Assembly (NCBI GenBank): GCA_021464245.1
Contig: JADCRB010000071.1
Coordinates: 4,665,681-4,729,680, forward strand
Source of the DNA: Carallia brachiata
Taxonomy: Eukaryota; Streptophyta; Magnoliopsida; Malpighiales; Rhizophoraceae
Direction of reading: 5' to 3'
DNA length: 64,000 nt
The notes under the pieces were generated by a model, which saw only the letters and a list, made by a program, of their open reading frames with translations, did no database searches and had not been told where the DNA came from. Position 1 is the first letter of the stretch. Each line of letters opens with the position of its first letter. This document shows positions 37,654 to 49,470 of this stretch, one piece after another. The position numbers were made by a program, and so were the translations under genes.

Positions 37654-38960
37654 ATGGAAGACAGGATTGCAACATTAGAAAACAGAATTTCTCAATTAAT
37701 TAAAGTTTTGGAGAAAAAACATTAACAGATCGTTTGTTTCAAAGGAAAGGCTGTAATACAAGTTGATCATTAGACTAGCGAGGAGCAGTCATATCTACCT
37801 GGTTTTACTTTAGAAGCAACTCCAACCAACACCTTCATGACAGAAAAACAACAAAGCAGTCCCACACAACTACCACCTTCAAATTCTGTCGCTTCGCTAT
37901 TTGTCCAACAATTGCAGTATATGATAGCTAATAAAATATGCCTGCAACAAAGTACAACATTTCAAGGTTCACGAATGTACGTCAAACCATACACAAAACG
38001 GATTAAACACCTCAGCACGCCCTTGAGCTGCCAATTGCCAAAGTTTTCACAATTCGATGGACGAGGTGATTCTAAGCAACACGTTACTCAATTCGTCGAA
38101 ACTTGCAATAATGCAAGAACCTATGACGACTTTTTGGTGAAACAGTTTGTTCGTTCACTCAAGGACACTGTCTTCACCTGGTTCATAAACCTTGAATCAA
38201 AATCAATTGATAGTTGAGAGCAACTACAATGTGAGTTTCTCAACAAATTTTTCAACACCCGTCAGACAGTAAGTATAATGGAGTTTACCAATACGAAACA
38301 AAAAAAAGGAAAGCTCATTGTCGAATACACAAACAGATGTTGTGCTCTTAATCTAGATTACAAAGTTCGTCTGACAGAGACTTCTACGGTAAAAATGTAC
38401 ATTCAAAAGATGCACTGGGAGCTGCTATACATCTTGCAGGGCATCAAACCTCGAACTTTTGAGGAATTAGCGACTCACGCATATGACATGGAAATAAGCA
38501 TCAAGACCTCAAGCGACACGGTTCTCATCCAATTGAACCAATATAGGGGTAAGGAAGTGATGGTCGTTGATACTTCAAAAATAAAAGTATAAACTAAAAC
38601 AAAAGTGAGCCTTCCAATGCCAACAAATCAACAGAAACAACAAAAAAGACAAAATGCAACGTTGCGAGAGTTGTAACAGAAGAAGTATCCATTTCCAGAC
38701 TTCTTACGTTGCAGACATTCTCGATCAACTTTTGGAAGTTAAGTTGATCAATCTCGTGGAATAGAAGCAACCCAATCAAAAGGATCAGGTTAATGATCTG
38801 AAATTCTGTAGGCATTATCGCATAGTTAGCCATCTAATCGAGAAATGTTTCGTCTTAAAAGAACTGATCTTGAAACTCATAGACCAAAATAAAATCATTT
38901 TCAACCTGAAAGACGTAGCTTCAACCAACCAGACCACCGTCTCTTCAAATCTGTTAAAGG
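37654..38960 (+). pseudogene. Gag of the gag-only LTR element
   Basis: One reading frame runs from the ATG at 37654 to 38592, broken only by three in-frame stops: TAA at 37723, TAG at 37771 and TGA at 38215. A coiled-coil-like start (MEDRIATLENRISQLIKVLE) is followed by a Retrotrans_gag domain. That domain includes LPKFSQFDGRGDSKQHV and, just after the TGA, QLQCEFLNKFFNTRQTV, where the family has Trp at the stop. After 38592 a shifted frame continues with KYPFPDF, then CRHYRIVSHLIEKC, a Cys/His cluster seen after gag in plant Gypsy elements, and fades by about 38960. Nothing resembling protease follows. Confidence 0.8.
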
Positions 38961-39549
38961 GAAGTCAGCATGAATTTGCTCTTGCATGCTGTTAAACCAA
39001 GAAATGCATCTCAACCTGACTTGATCAAGTAGTAAAGTTTTAAAACGTTGCTATATGAAAAACTTAAAAAAAAAAAAAGCAAAACATAAAAAAAAATTCA
39101 AAAAAAGAAAAAAAAGCAAAAATTAAAAAATTAAAAAAAAGTTTTGAAGGACATGTATAGGTCCACATAAAGTTAAACGCAAATCCAAATCCAAGGATGA
39201 AAACCCAAAATCAAATTCCAATTCAAATCCAAATCCCCAAAACCCAACAAATCCAAATCGGGTTCAAAGTCAAAACCCAAATTCTGGCCTAAAGTCTAAA
39301 TCTAAATTCGGTGGTAGACTCCAAACCTGGACCCAAATCCAAAGCCCAAATCCTAACTCAGTCTCAAACCAAGACTCAAAGTCCAAATTCAAACTCCAGC
39401 TCAAAACCCAAATTTGGATCCAAATTCAATACTCAAATCTAATCTCAGACACAAAACCCAAATCCAACTGTCCTAATCTAGATTCAGAGTCAAAACTCAA
39501 ACCCTGACTCAAAGGCCAAGTCAGCAACTCAACAGTTCAGCAAATTAAG

Positions 39550-40210
39550 ATCCTGCCTCGCATGAGTATAAAAGGCGAATAACTTAGTAACAAACCAAAC
39601 TTCTACCCGCACGAGTATAAAAGGCGACAACACAACAATAAATTCAAACTTCTATCTCGCACGAGTATAAAAGGCGACAATTACAACCTAACAACCAGAC
39701 TTCTGCCTCATACAAATATAAAATGCGACAACTACAACAACAGATTCACACTCTTATTCCGCACGAGTATAAAAGGCAAACAGTTCAACAATCCAGACTC
39801 CTGCCTTGTACGAATATAAAAGGTGACAGCACAATAAAATCCAAACTGTAGCCTCGCATGAGTATAAAAAGCGAACAGTTCAACAATAAATCCAGATTCC
39901 TATCTCACATGAGTATCAAAGGCGACAACCCAAACTCCTATCTCGCACAACTATAAAAGGTCATCAGCTAAAGTAGACTTCTGTCTAGCACGAGTATAAA
40001 AGACGATCAACTTAATCAAACTCTTTTCTCACACGAGTATAAGAGGCAATCAACTAAAGCAGACTCCTGCATCGTACGAGTTTAAAAGGCGACAACCCAA
40101 CTACAATTCGTACCATTTTTCCGCATGAGTATAAAAAGCGAAACGACAACAACCACACTAATCTCAATCTTAGACTCCTGACCCGCATGAGTATAAACTG
40201 TGAACGACCC
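39550..40210 (+). repeat. Fourteen-copy minisatellite with TATAAAAGGC core
   Basis: Fourteen copies of a 38-62 bp unit. The core is CTCGCACGAGTATAAAAGGCGA; individual copies vary (for example ATGAGTATAAAAAGCG, ACAAATATAAAATGCG). Between cores lie variable C/A-rich spacers with CAACAA and CCAGACTCCTGCCT. It sits inside the LTR element between gag and the 3' LTR. Each core contains a TATA-like string. Confidence 0.9.
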
Positions 40211-41224
40211 AAAAATATAAAAGATCAAGGTATGAGTTTGAATCATTGTTTCAGTCTGGACCTCTCACTTGCTTTCGCTGCATATCAAGCTTTTGCTCCT
40301 CTTAACTTGTCTTCACTACATATCAAACTTCTGCTGCTTTGTAGCAAGAAAAATGGTACCGATAGCAAAGCGTCAGGATAAGGATGAAGATAAGTCATCT
40401 CGCACGAGATGGCGACACCAAGTCCAATGTAACTGCAAATCTTGGAGGAGTACTTTTACAGCAATAAAATTACTTGTCTTAGTTTATCATAGTTCTCTCA
40501 ATTTACTTTGCGATTGAAGCCGTATAGAGCAGTTGAGACAAAAATGTGTATTTTTTGTTCCAGAACCGAAGAAATAGGTATAGAGCAATACAAAGAACTG
40601 CTGTTTCTACAGCACAGTCTGTTTCCACCACTACTGTTATTTCCATGGTAGATCTCACTGATATAACTTAGTCCTCAAATGAAGCAGGTCCAAGCTCCAC
40701 TATTACGATGGTCCCTCAAGGCTATTTCAACTAAAGTTATAGCCTGTGGGACTACATATACTGGTCCTGATGGTTTTATGGAGTTAGATAGGGGTTCATC
40801 CCTTACAAGTACTTCAATTTGAGAGGAAACCTTGTACTAAGAGAGAGCTATTTCAGTAAGATTTTACTTCTCTTTCTAGAACATAAGGACAACATCAATC
40901 GGTCGGAAAGTTCTAGCAGTGTCAGCATCATCAGCTCGCCAAACGAGGACATGATTGACTTGGAGCTGCGTCTTGAACCTCACTAGGTCGGTCGACAAGG
41001 ATAAAGTGCAACGACTTTTGTGGAGTTACATCTCGAGTCCTGTGAGGTCAGCCGACAAAAATAAGGTACAATGAATTTTGCAGCACACTACATTGACTTT
41101 TACAATACGTATAGGCCGCCGCCTCATTTGTCTCCTATAGTAGAAAGAGACATAAATGAGAACCCCACTAGATTCAGTATATCTTTTTGACTTTTGTTAA
41201 AAAAAAAAAAAAAGTAGCCTGTGT

Positions 41225-41355
41225 TATGTGTATATTTCTTACATTCCCAAATCACAGAACTCACTCCTTAACTCTCTTTTCTCTCTGAAGAGAGAATATG
41301 ACTAGTCTCTACACTTTCTTTTTTATGTGTATATTTCTTACATTCCCAAATCAAA
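41225..41355. repeat. Direct duplication of a 30-bp sequence
   Basis: TATGTGTATATTTCTTACATTCCCAAATCA occurs at about 41227 and again at about 41325, inside the LTR element, with an unrelated C/T-rich stretch between. A 15-base A run precedes the first copy. It may mark a small insertion or a local duplication. Confidence 0.7.
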
Positions 41356-42752
41356 AAGCCAGTGATGCACCAATTAGTAAGTTAAGTTGTGAAAAAGAAA
41401 TATGTAGTGAAGACTAGTCATTAGTTTCTTTCTTACACCAATTCAAGACTCTTGAATTTCAGCCTCTGACGTCATCAGTTTCGTGGCTGATGAAGTTGTA
41501 ACTACTCTCCTTAGTTCACATCTATCACAACGAGTAGAAAAATTGTGGTTATCTTCATGGATTCACAGATACAGCGACAAATGGAGAAATTCCAACTACT
41601 GTCCTTACGTTACGATATACAGAGGAATCATAATTATAACTCATCTTTGTCTGAGTTGGCCTAATTGTGCTATGGTACTGGACCTTCTTCATAGGAAGGT
41701 TTAAATTCTTTATCTACTGGATCATTCTCACCTAAACCATAAAATTTTAAGTTCTATAAAATATTCTTTGCGAGTTATAAAAGCCCAACAATAGTCAGGC
41801 TAGTCTGAGTTAAAGATTTCAAGATTTGATATTCATTAAGACGTCTCAAGCTACAAACTAGATTTTAAAACTCAATTCGGATCACGTTTTAAAGTCCTTC
41901 TTCACCAAACCTTAAAGTTGGGGCATTTGTAAATAGTAAAAAAAAATCAAAATGGTCAGCTACTTAATGCATAAACAATAGCCATACAAACTTGCATGGC
42001 CAGTTACCTAATGCATGCACAATGGCCATGCAAGTTCATTGGCCGATGAAAAAAAAAAATGAAATGAAAACCAATGCTTGTCATCTTCCTCACCAAATTA
42101 CCTATAAATAGGCATGAAGCAAGTTAGTAGAAGGCATCAGAAACATTTGCAAAAACCATTGGCAAAACCTTTGAAAAACATTTTCTCCTCCCTTACGTTT
42201 TTGTATTTTGGGCGTATGCTCCCTAAACATCATTAAGGGAGATATTCTAGGTATAAAGCCCAAAATATTTAATATACTCATTTTCATGCATATTTTGGAT
42301 GTATATACTTTTTAATTATCACTGATTGGGATCTGTGAGAGTGAAAATCTCAAATATTAAAATATTAAATATCTGTATGAGATTAAACCTTCTGTAGCCC
42401 TCAGGAGAGCCAGTCCGAGTGGGATCAAATCCTGGCCCTTAATGGAATCAAACCAGTTCATCTGAAATTAAGTTCATATGGCCCTTACCGGAGTTCCAAC
42501 ATTTACCTGAGATCAAGTTTTGACCCTCAATAGAATTCACTTCCTCAGTTCAAGAATCAAACTGTGGAAATTTACCTCTTTCTGTGAAGATCAAGTTTAC
42601 GTGGCCCTTGACGAAACCACACAAGAGCATTAATCAGAGAATCTACACAGAGATTGACTCTACATAAATTTTAAATTTTCATTTATAATTTATATCTATA
42701 TATTTAAAGTCTAATTGTTTCAAACTCGAAACTTATAGCCACACACAAAGGG

Positions 42753-43150
42753 ACGCAAATCGGCATTGGTTTCTCTACTTGCTTCGATGTGCTGCTCTCA
42801 CTTATGATGGTGTTTGTGGGCAAAGCTTGTGTTCTGGTGTAGCCTTTATAGTGTTTGACCGTTTGGCTGGAGGTGGAGTTCACACCAGCACTTCGCCTGT
42901 CCTACCAGCTTGCCAAGGAAGGGCTGTAGAGTTGCTTCTGGATTGGCCCAGTGGCCTTTAGGTTGGGTTCTTCGCCGGGGTTTTGGACCTGGTTCTTGGG
43001 CTTATTTGTGTCCTTTACTAGTGCCTTTTTGGGCTGTGTCTGGGGTGTCGGACTTCTAGTGTCTGTACTGGGTTAGACTCACTTTGGGCCTGTTTTATGT
43101 ACTTATGTTGAAGTTTAATGAACTTTTATTTGCTAGTTGGTAAAAAAAGG
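42753..43150 (+). mobile_element. GC-rich island, probable LINE 3' end
   Basis: G/T-rich block directly to the right of the LTR element. It ends TGAAGTTTAATGAACTTTT, then GCTAGTTGGTAAAAAAAGG, which looks like an L1-type 3' end with a short A tail. It and the GC-rich left flank (about 36680-36844) could be one older insertion split by the LTR element. Confidence 0.4.
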
Positions 43151-43732
43151 GTTCATGTGTTGAGATTTTGTTTTATTTTTTTATTTCAAAACCGTTTAGA
43201 GGTGCTTTTCTTGTTATTATTAATCAAAATTAATATTAATAAATAAAAATAATAAAAAAAAGTTATGTAGACTGAAGTTATGTACCAAGCTGCAAATAGA
43301 AGCATTAAATATTAATATCTCATAGAAGGAGAAATGTTTAGTATACACATTGTCTACAGAGTTGTACATTCGTACAACATAATAATATTTTTTTTATTGT
43401 TTTAGAAAAAAAAAATTCCTGAAGGAATTTTTTTAACAAATTTTATATAATTTTTATACTTTTCATTCTAAGCAAATATCTATTTAGATCTAAATTTTAA
43501 TTTTATAAACAAAAATAATACTCTATACCAGACTTGGTGCACTTAGCTCGATCCTCTAAATAAATGATAATTACATATAATGACAAAAATCAACCAATAG
43601 AATCACATGAGTTACATCAGAGCATAGTAATAAGAGCATTTTGGTGATAGATAGAAGTCTTAATGACCACAAGATGACACACATCAACCAATAAGATGAC
43701 AACATTACATTTGCAAGTAATTAATACAAATT
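43151..43732. other. AT-rich spacer
   Basis: No gene recognised. It contains long A/T runs only. Confidence 0.4.
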
Positions 43733-44300
43733 AACCAAATCTATGTATAAGTATATAAAATCAAAATTGAGAGAAAATTTCATGTTTTCTCTCTCTAACA
43801 TGTAATAACTTTTTATAAATTTACAAATTATAAATAATATTGAAATATTTTATAATTATAAAAATTCTATTATAATTAGAATTATGATTTTATGTAAATT
43901 TAATTGTAATTAAATAAGAATTCTATTAATTTATATATTTCTAATTTGATAAATTTTTATAATTATAAAATTTTATAATTCTCAAATCCTCATTTGAAAA
44001 AAAATCTATTAAATTTACTTATCTTCCTTAAAAAGGGAAAAGAGAACTACGCTAAATTTTCTCAAAAGAAAAAAAATAAAACAAAAAAACACAACTTCCA
44101 AACTCTTTTTTTTTTCCCTTAAAAAGGAAAAAAATATTTTTTTATTGTCTTAAAGATTTTTATTTTCTTAAAAAAGTTTAAAATATTCCTAAAATAGGCT
44201 CAAAATTAGAATTTCTTATTTTTTAAATAAAATAAAATAAAAATAAATTTATTAATCAATATAATTAAATTTTTATATCTCGCGAGTTTGTCACTAAATA
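43733..44300. repeat. AT-rich Helitron-like repeat, fourth copy
   Basis: Starts TCTATGTATAAGTATATAAA and follows the same block order as the unit at 14398-14960. Shared blocks include CTACGCTAAA, CTTCCAAA followed by a T-rich run, AAAAGTTT and a final ATATAATTAAAT. Near its end TCTCGCGAG forms a small hairpin, followed by CACTAA, an end compatible with but not proving a Helitron 3' terminus. Confidence 0.45.
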
Positions 44301-44979
44301 TATAATTAACTCAATTATATTATCAGAAAAAATAAAAAAATAAAAAGTTCCACCCACAGCCCATTAATGGCCCAAAACACCTACCATAAAAGCCCTTGCC
44401 CTGGGCGTGCAACTCAGCGTCTGCCGAAACGCACGAAGCTATCTTCGATCCAGCTTCAAGAGCGAACTGCCAATGCCAAGCAAGTGGATCTGATCTATCT
44501 ACCCGCTCCGTCAGATCGTATATCGGCCTTTTCATATCCGATTCTCTTTATTTTCCGGCTTCCTTCCAGCTCTTTCTCTCAGGTTAGGTAGTACTCGTTT
44601 CGCTCTGCCAAAATTCTGAAATGAAGATCTTGGTTTTTGCACAGCCATTGCCTTTTTCTTTTCTTTGAGCTATAACATTTGAAACGTCGTCGTAATTGAT
44701 ATAGGATCTGAATTTATGTTTTAAAATCTTTGAAGGTTAGATAGATCCTGCGTTAGCGCTTTCTCGGTCTTGCAGATCTCGTGGGTTTTTCTTCTTATGT
44801 GCTTGAATTTGGTTTTGTTTTATGAAAAATAGCTTTTAGGGATTTTATAGTTTGCTTTCTTCCTCTTTTTTTAATTAATTATTTTCGTTCTTATTGTTAT
44901 TTTTGCTATTGCTGACCAGATCTTTAGAGGACTCCTCTGTGGTTCGCCGGTAATCTTTTTGGTTCACTAGTCGGTCAAG

Positions 44980-47900
44980 ATGGTTAGTGTTGGCGTTTCT
45001 CATCCAATTTTGTGGTCTCCAAAATTCTATCTTCATTCAGGATTTGGCATTTATGCATCTTTTATTGGTAATGTAGGTCGTGCTTGCGGCTTCTATCGTA
45101 AATAAGTCTGGGAAAGGTGAATTCTGGCTTCTTTCTTTTTTTTTTTTCTCTTATTTTGCAGTTTCTTTTATATTATTTACTAAACAAATTAGATTCTCTG
45201 TGATAAACTGAATCTGTCATAATGTGGATTAGAGGGCATCCATGGCATGAGGTATTTTACACTGTGGGATATGGGAAAGAGTTAGACGTACGCAGCATTA
45301 ACTGTTTTTACTGAGAATATGTTTTTGCAGCCAGATTCTATGACCCTTTGGCCCTAAAGGCTCGCACTTTGTATTGATGAGATCCATAGATGATACGTAT
45401 CATTGTTACGCATGATATTTATGTATGAGATTTTGAAGACCTGGCTCCACTTAACAGTGTAAACCGTGATATCAATTTTTAGTTATTTCAAGGTATTTTG
45501 ATTATGTAATATGATGTTTTGTTGTTTTCTTGATGAAGCTGTAGGTGAATTTGGTAACCATTTACCGGGTTCAGTTTTTAGTGATTTTGTTTTGATTGTC
45601 ATTAACCAAATTGTTTTTTTTGCTCTTCTTGAAACCTTGTCTTTTGTTGCAGTGATTGTTTCTAGGCAGTTTGTGAATATGTCTCGTATAAGAATCGAAG
45701 GTCTTCTTGCGGCTTTTCCCAAGCTGGTTGGAACTGGAAAGCAACATACTTATGTGGAGACCGAGAATGTGCGCTATGTTTACCAGCCAATAGAACTATT
45801 GTATTTGTTACTCGTAACAAATAAACAAAGCAACATTGTTGAAGATCTGGGGACTCTGATGCTGCTCTCGAAGCTTGTATCCTTCTTCTGCTAGTCAATT
45901 TTCTATGTTGGGCTTTTGAATCTTCTTTGTTGAGGATGTTTGGGAGTAGATTTGATTTCTTTTTATTCCCCCTTTAATGATCTGTGCGTTTTTACTGCTG
46001 CTCGTGCTTTCCTTGAATTTTATTGATACTTTTTTTTTGTTTTAATGAAAATTTAACGAGTATGATGCACAAATGTATCTTCCTGGAGAAGGTTTGTGTT
46101 GATATTGTGGCAGACAAGTTTAGTTGATTCCTCAAGTGTTTTTAGGTACCTGAGTATTGTCTGTCTCTTGATGAAGATGGAATTTCCAAGTCAGCTTTTG
46201 AGTTGATTTTTGCTTTTGACGAGGTTATATCCCTCGGGCACAAGGAAAATGTGACTGTTGCACAGGTTAAGCAATACTGTGAAATGGAGAGTCATGAAGA
46301 GAAATTGCACAAGCTTGTGTTACAAAGCAAGATCAACGAAACCAAGGATGTTATGAAGCGGAAAGCTAGTGAGATTGACAAAAGCAAGGTACTTTGTCAA
46401 GAATTTGTGTGAGTTTAATTTAAAAGCTAGATATTGAAATGACATTTCGAAGAAGTGGAAATTTTTTCCCATTGTGTTTTTTGTTTTAAAATATATCTCT
46501 TGCATTTTGCAGATTGAAAAGAACAGAGTTGAAAAAGGAGGATTTATGTCCTTACAGTCAATGGGCTCTGGAAGGATTGAGAGCAGCTTTAGCGATTTGA
46601 GCATTTCTAGTAGTGGAAGTGGTTCTGGGTTGGGATTGGCCATCGATATTGACTCGTATTCTAACAAGTCTAAAGGTTTGTTTAAAAATTGTACGATTTT
46701 TGACAACTTGTGCCTTGCCGTAGTTAATGTTTTTTGAATTCTGAATTTTTATTATCATGACCAGCTTATTATTGCTATAAATGCATTTCACTTTCTTTAC
46801 ATTGAGGAAGAATTTCCCATAATTTTTTTACTTTTTAGCATAAAAGATACATTAGTTGCTGCTCTGTGGGAGTTTCCTAGGAGTGAGTTTGCTTTGACGC
46901 TATGGCATAGGTGTTTAAGAGAACTGAATTAATGTACCTGGCAACAGCAGGTCGTCAACCTTCAGCTGCCACTGCTCCCCCTAAGGGACTTGGTATGCAG
47001 CTTGGTAAAAGCCAGAAGACAAATCAATTTTTGGAATCCTTGAAAGCTGAGGGTGAAGTGATATATGAAGATGTGCAGCCAAAGGTTGGCCAAACAAAGT
47101 CAACTGCCCCAGTTCCAACTGATCCAATTACTTTGACTGTTGAGGAGAAAATCAACGTGACTTTGAAACGAGATGGCGGAGTGAGTACCTTTGATGTTCA
47201 AGGACAGCTGTTGCTTCAAATTCTTAACCAAGAAGATGGGCTGATCCAAGTTCAGGTTGTCTTTCTCTCTCTCTCCCTCACTGTTTCCCCCCCCCTCCCC
47301 GCAAAAAAAATCTGCCCACGTGGACGTTATTTTCTCTCTCTGTTTTTTTTTTTTTTTTGCATTTGTATGCTAATTAATGTTTTGTAATTTTATTGTAATT
47401 TGTGAACATGTTTCTTGCTGTACTTTTGTAACTCCACTGTCCATACCAGAATCAAAATAGTTGCTGATAAAAGGTGGTTGACAATAAGCTTTTTATTTAG
47501 TTATCTGAGAGACATAAATTGTATGTGTTGTGAATTTTTTATCTCAAATGAAGTAGATTGCCTCAGGTAATTCAATTTGAGATCACATAGTATTGATGAC
47601 ATGCTAGTTTAGTTGGGTGTCTGTTGTCCCATGAATGAGCTGCTTTTTAATTGGTTGGTTGCTTGCTATTAATGACTTTCTAAGTATTGTCTAGTGCAAT
47701 GAAAGTACCTCTGGTAAGAACATACAGTATACATCAAGTGAAAAACATCTGTGTGGCTTTATTTTTATTTCCTTGGAGCTTGCTGATGTATCTTTATTTT
47801 GTTGCATCGCGTCTTGTTCTAGATTGAAACTGGGAATGAACCAAGTGTCCTTTTCAAGACCCACCCAAATATGAACAAAGAGTTATTTGCCCATGATAAT

Positions 47901-49470
47901 ATCCTAGGCTTGAAGGATCCGAATAGACCTTTTCCCACTGGTCAAGTTGGTGATGCAGCAGGTGTTGGTCTTTTGAAGTGGAGAATGCAAAGTGCTGATG
48001 AGTCAAAGGTCCCATTGACAAGTGAGTACCTAATTTATGCAAGCTTGTACTATTTGTATTATGTTTCAGTTTGCTTCATTGCTAAATCTGTGTGTTGCAG
48101 TTAATTGCTGGCCTTCTGTCTCTGGAAATGCAACTTACGTCAACATTGAATATGAAGCTTCAAACATGTTTGATCTGCAAAATGTTGTTATCTCAGTACC
48201 TCTTCCAGCTCTGAGCCAGCCTCCTAGTGTCAGTGACATTGATGGAGAATGGAGGTAAGAAACAAGCTTTTCTTGGGTTGAAAGCAAGATGATGTTTTCA
48301 GCTTCTTTTCTTCCCAATGCACAAGAATTGAATAATTAGGTGGTCATTTCCACCCCAGCTACATTGGTATAGGTTATGTTAGACCATTTCCAAGATCAAA
48401 GCATTTGGTTTCACCTTTTAGGTTATATGCTTGAAGTGCTGGGAGCCTCGAATACATGCAGTTTCCCAGGAAATTGTAGCATTTTTGAAAGATATATTCC
48501 TAGGGTTATTATGGCCTTATTGATTGTGATTTTACTTGTCCCAGTTAATTTGGTGGTTCTATGCATTAATTCATTCTAAACATTTAGGTATGACTCGAGA
48601 AATTCCATCCTGCAGTGGTCCATTATTCTCATTGATGATTCTAACCGCAGGTCAGCAAGCAATATAATTTTCCTTTTCAGACTTGCAATATTTGATACTC
48701 TACATTTTTATGTCCTATGCTCTGTAATGAAGTGCATTTATTTGCTTATTTTTTTCCAGTGGGACAATGGAGTTTGTTGTGCCTCCGGCAGATCCTTCAG
48801 CATTCTTCCCCATCTCTGTTCAGTTTTCTGCTACCAATACTTATAGTGGCGTAAAGGTTTGAAAGGCTGCATTCTTCATATATTTTTAATATGTTTGCTT
48901 ATAAAATATGATTGGAAGTTAGAGCTTGGAATTAAAAAAGAGTGTCCCAGACTTTCACATTCTGGGATTTGGAGAAGGATTGGACTTATGCATACTTTTG
49001 TTTTTACGAAAAGACTATTTCTGCAGATTCAACTTGCGACCTTCATCTCACAATTGAGTGACACCTAGACTCATTTCCAAGTTATAGCTAGGAAACAGTC
49101 AAAAATTCACTTATAAGTGGTCTAATAATTTTCAAGCATAAAATGAGCTATTGCACATAGTTGGCAATGTAGAGAAAAAACATGCAATTGTCTTTCTGAA
49201 TCTGGAAGGTTCTGCTTTTGTTTTGGTTTTTTGCCTGATCATTTCAAATATGGACTAACTTGCGACCACCATTCGTCAATTTTTAATCGTGGCTACTTGT
49301 CATAATGCTTCAAGGTTTATTCTTTGGTGTCTTATTGTTTCTCCAGTTGGCCTGGAGTTACATTTAACTTATTTTTGTAGGTTGTTAGCGTTATACCCCT
49401 TAAAGGTGGACCTTCCCCCAAGTTTTCGCAGAGGACACAGCTGATCACAGATAATTACCAAGTAGTCTGA
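44980..49470 (+). CDS. Coatomer subunit delta (delta-COP)
   Basis: Subunit of the COPI coat that drives retrograde Golgi-to-ER vesicle transport. Coding exons: 44980-44982 (the ATG only), 45077-45116, 45653-45876, 46146-46388, 46513-46675, 46951-47255, 47823-48021, 48101-48254, 48588-48650, 48760-48856 and 49381-49470. They total 1581 bp, 526 residues, the normal length. Residues 1 to about 140 form a longin-like domain ([20 protein letters not shown]), followed by a charged linker ([11 protein letters not shown]). A mu-homology domain runs from about 280 to the end, which reads [12 protein letters not shown]. The 5' untranslated region has its own intron, 44583-44919. The start codon is the last three bases of its exon, and ATG followed by GTTAGT is a good donor. 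Every splice keeps frame and no lesion was seen. Confidence 0.97.

Larger units (their letters stand above)
36840..42752 (+). mobile_element. Non-autonomous Gypsy-type LTR retrotransposon with gag only (TR-GAG-like)
   Basis: The 5' LTR is 36845-37542 (TGTAAAC...TTTTACA) and the 3' LTR 41928-42747 (TGTAAATAG...CACACA). Flanks GAGGG (36840-36844) and AAGGG (42748-42752) are a 5-bp target duplication with one transition. The LTRs are clearly homologous but well diverged, and the 5' LTR lacks about 120 bp present near the start of the 3' LTR. TGACACGTCTAGTGAGAC just after the 5' LTR is a decayed primer-binding site. The polypurine-like TTGGGGCATT lies just before the 3' LTR. Inside are a decayed gag, CAAATC-rich low-complexity DNA (about 39170-39540), a minisatellite (39550-40210) and about 1.7 kb without coding signal. 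Protease, reverse transcriptase, RNase H and integrase are all absent. Confidence 0.85.

Noticed and set aside
37837..38217. Gag fragment as an independent cellular gene
   Set aside because: It is in frame with the rest of gag and lies between LTRs with a primer-binding site.
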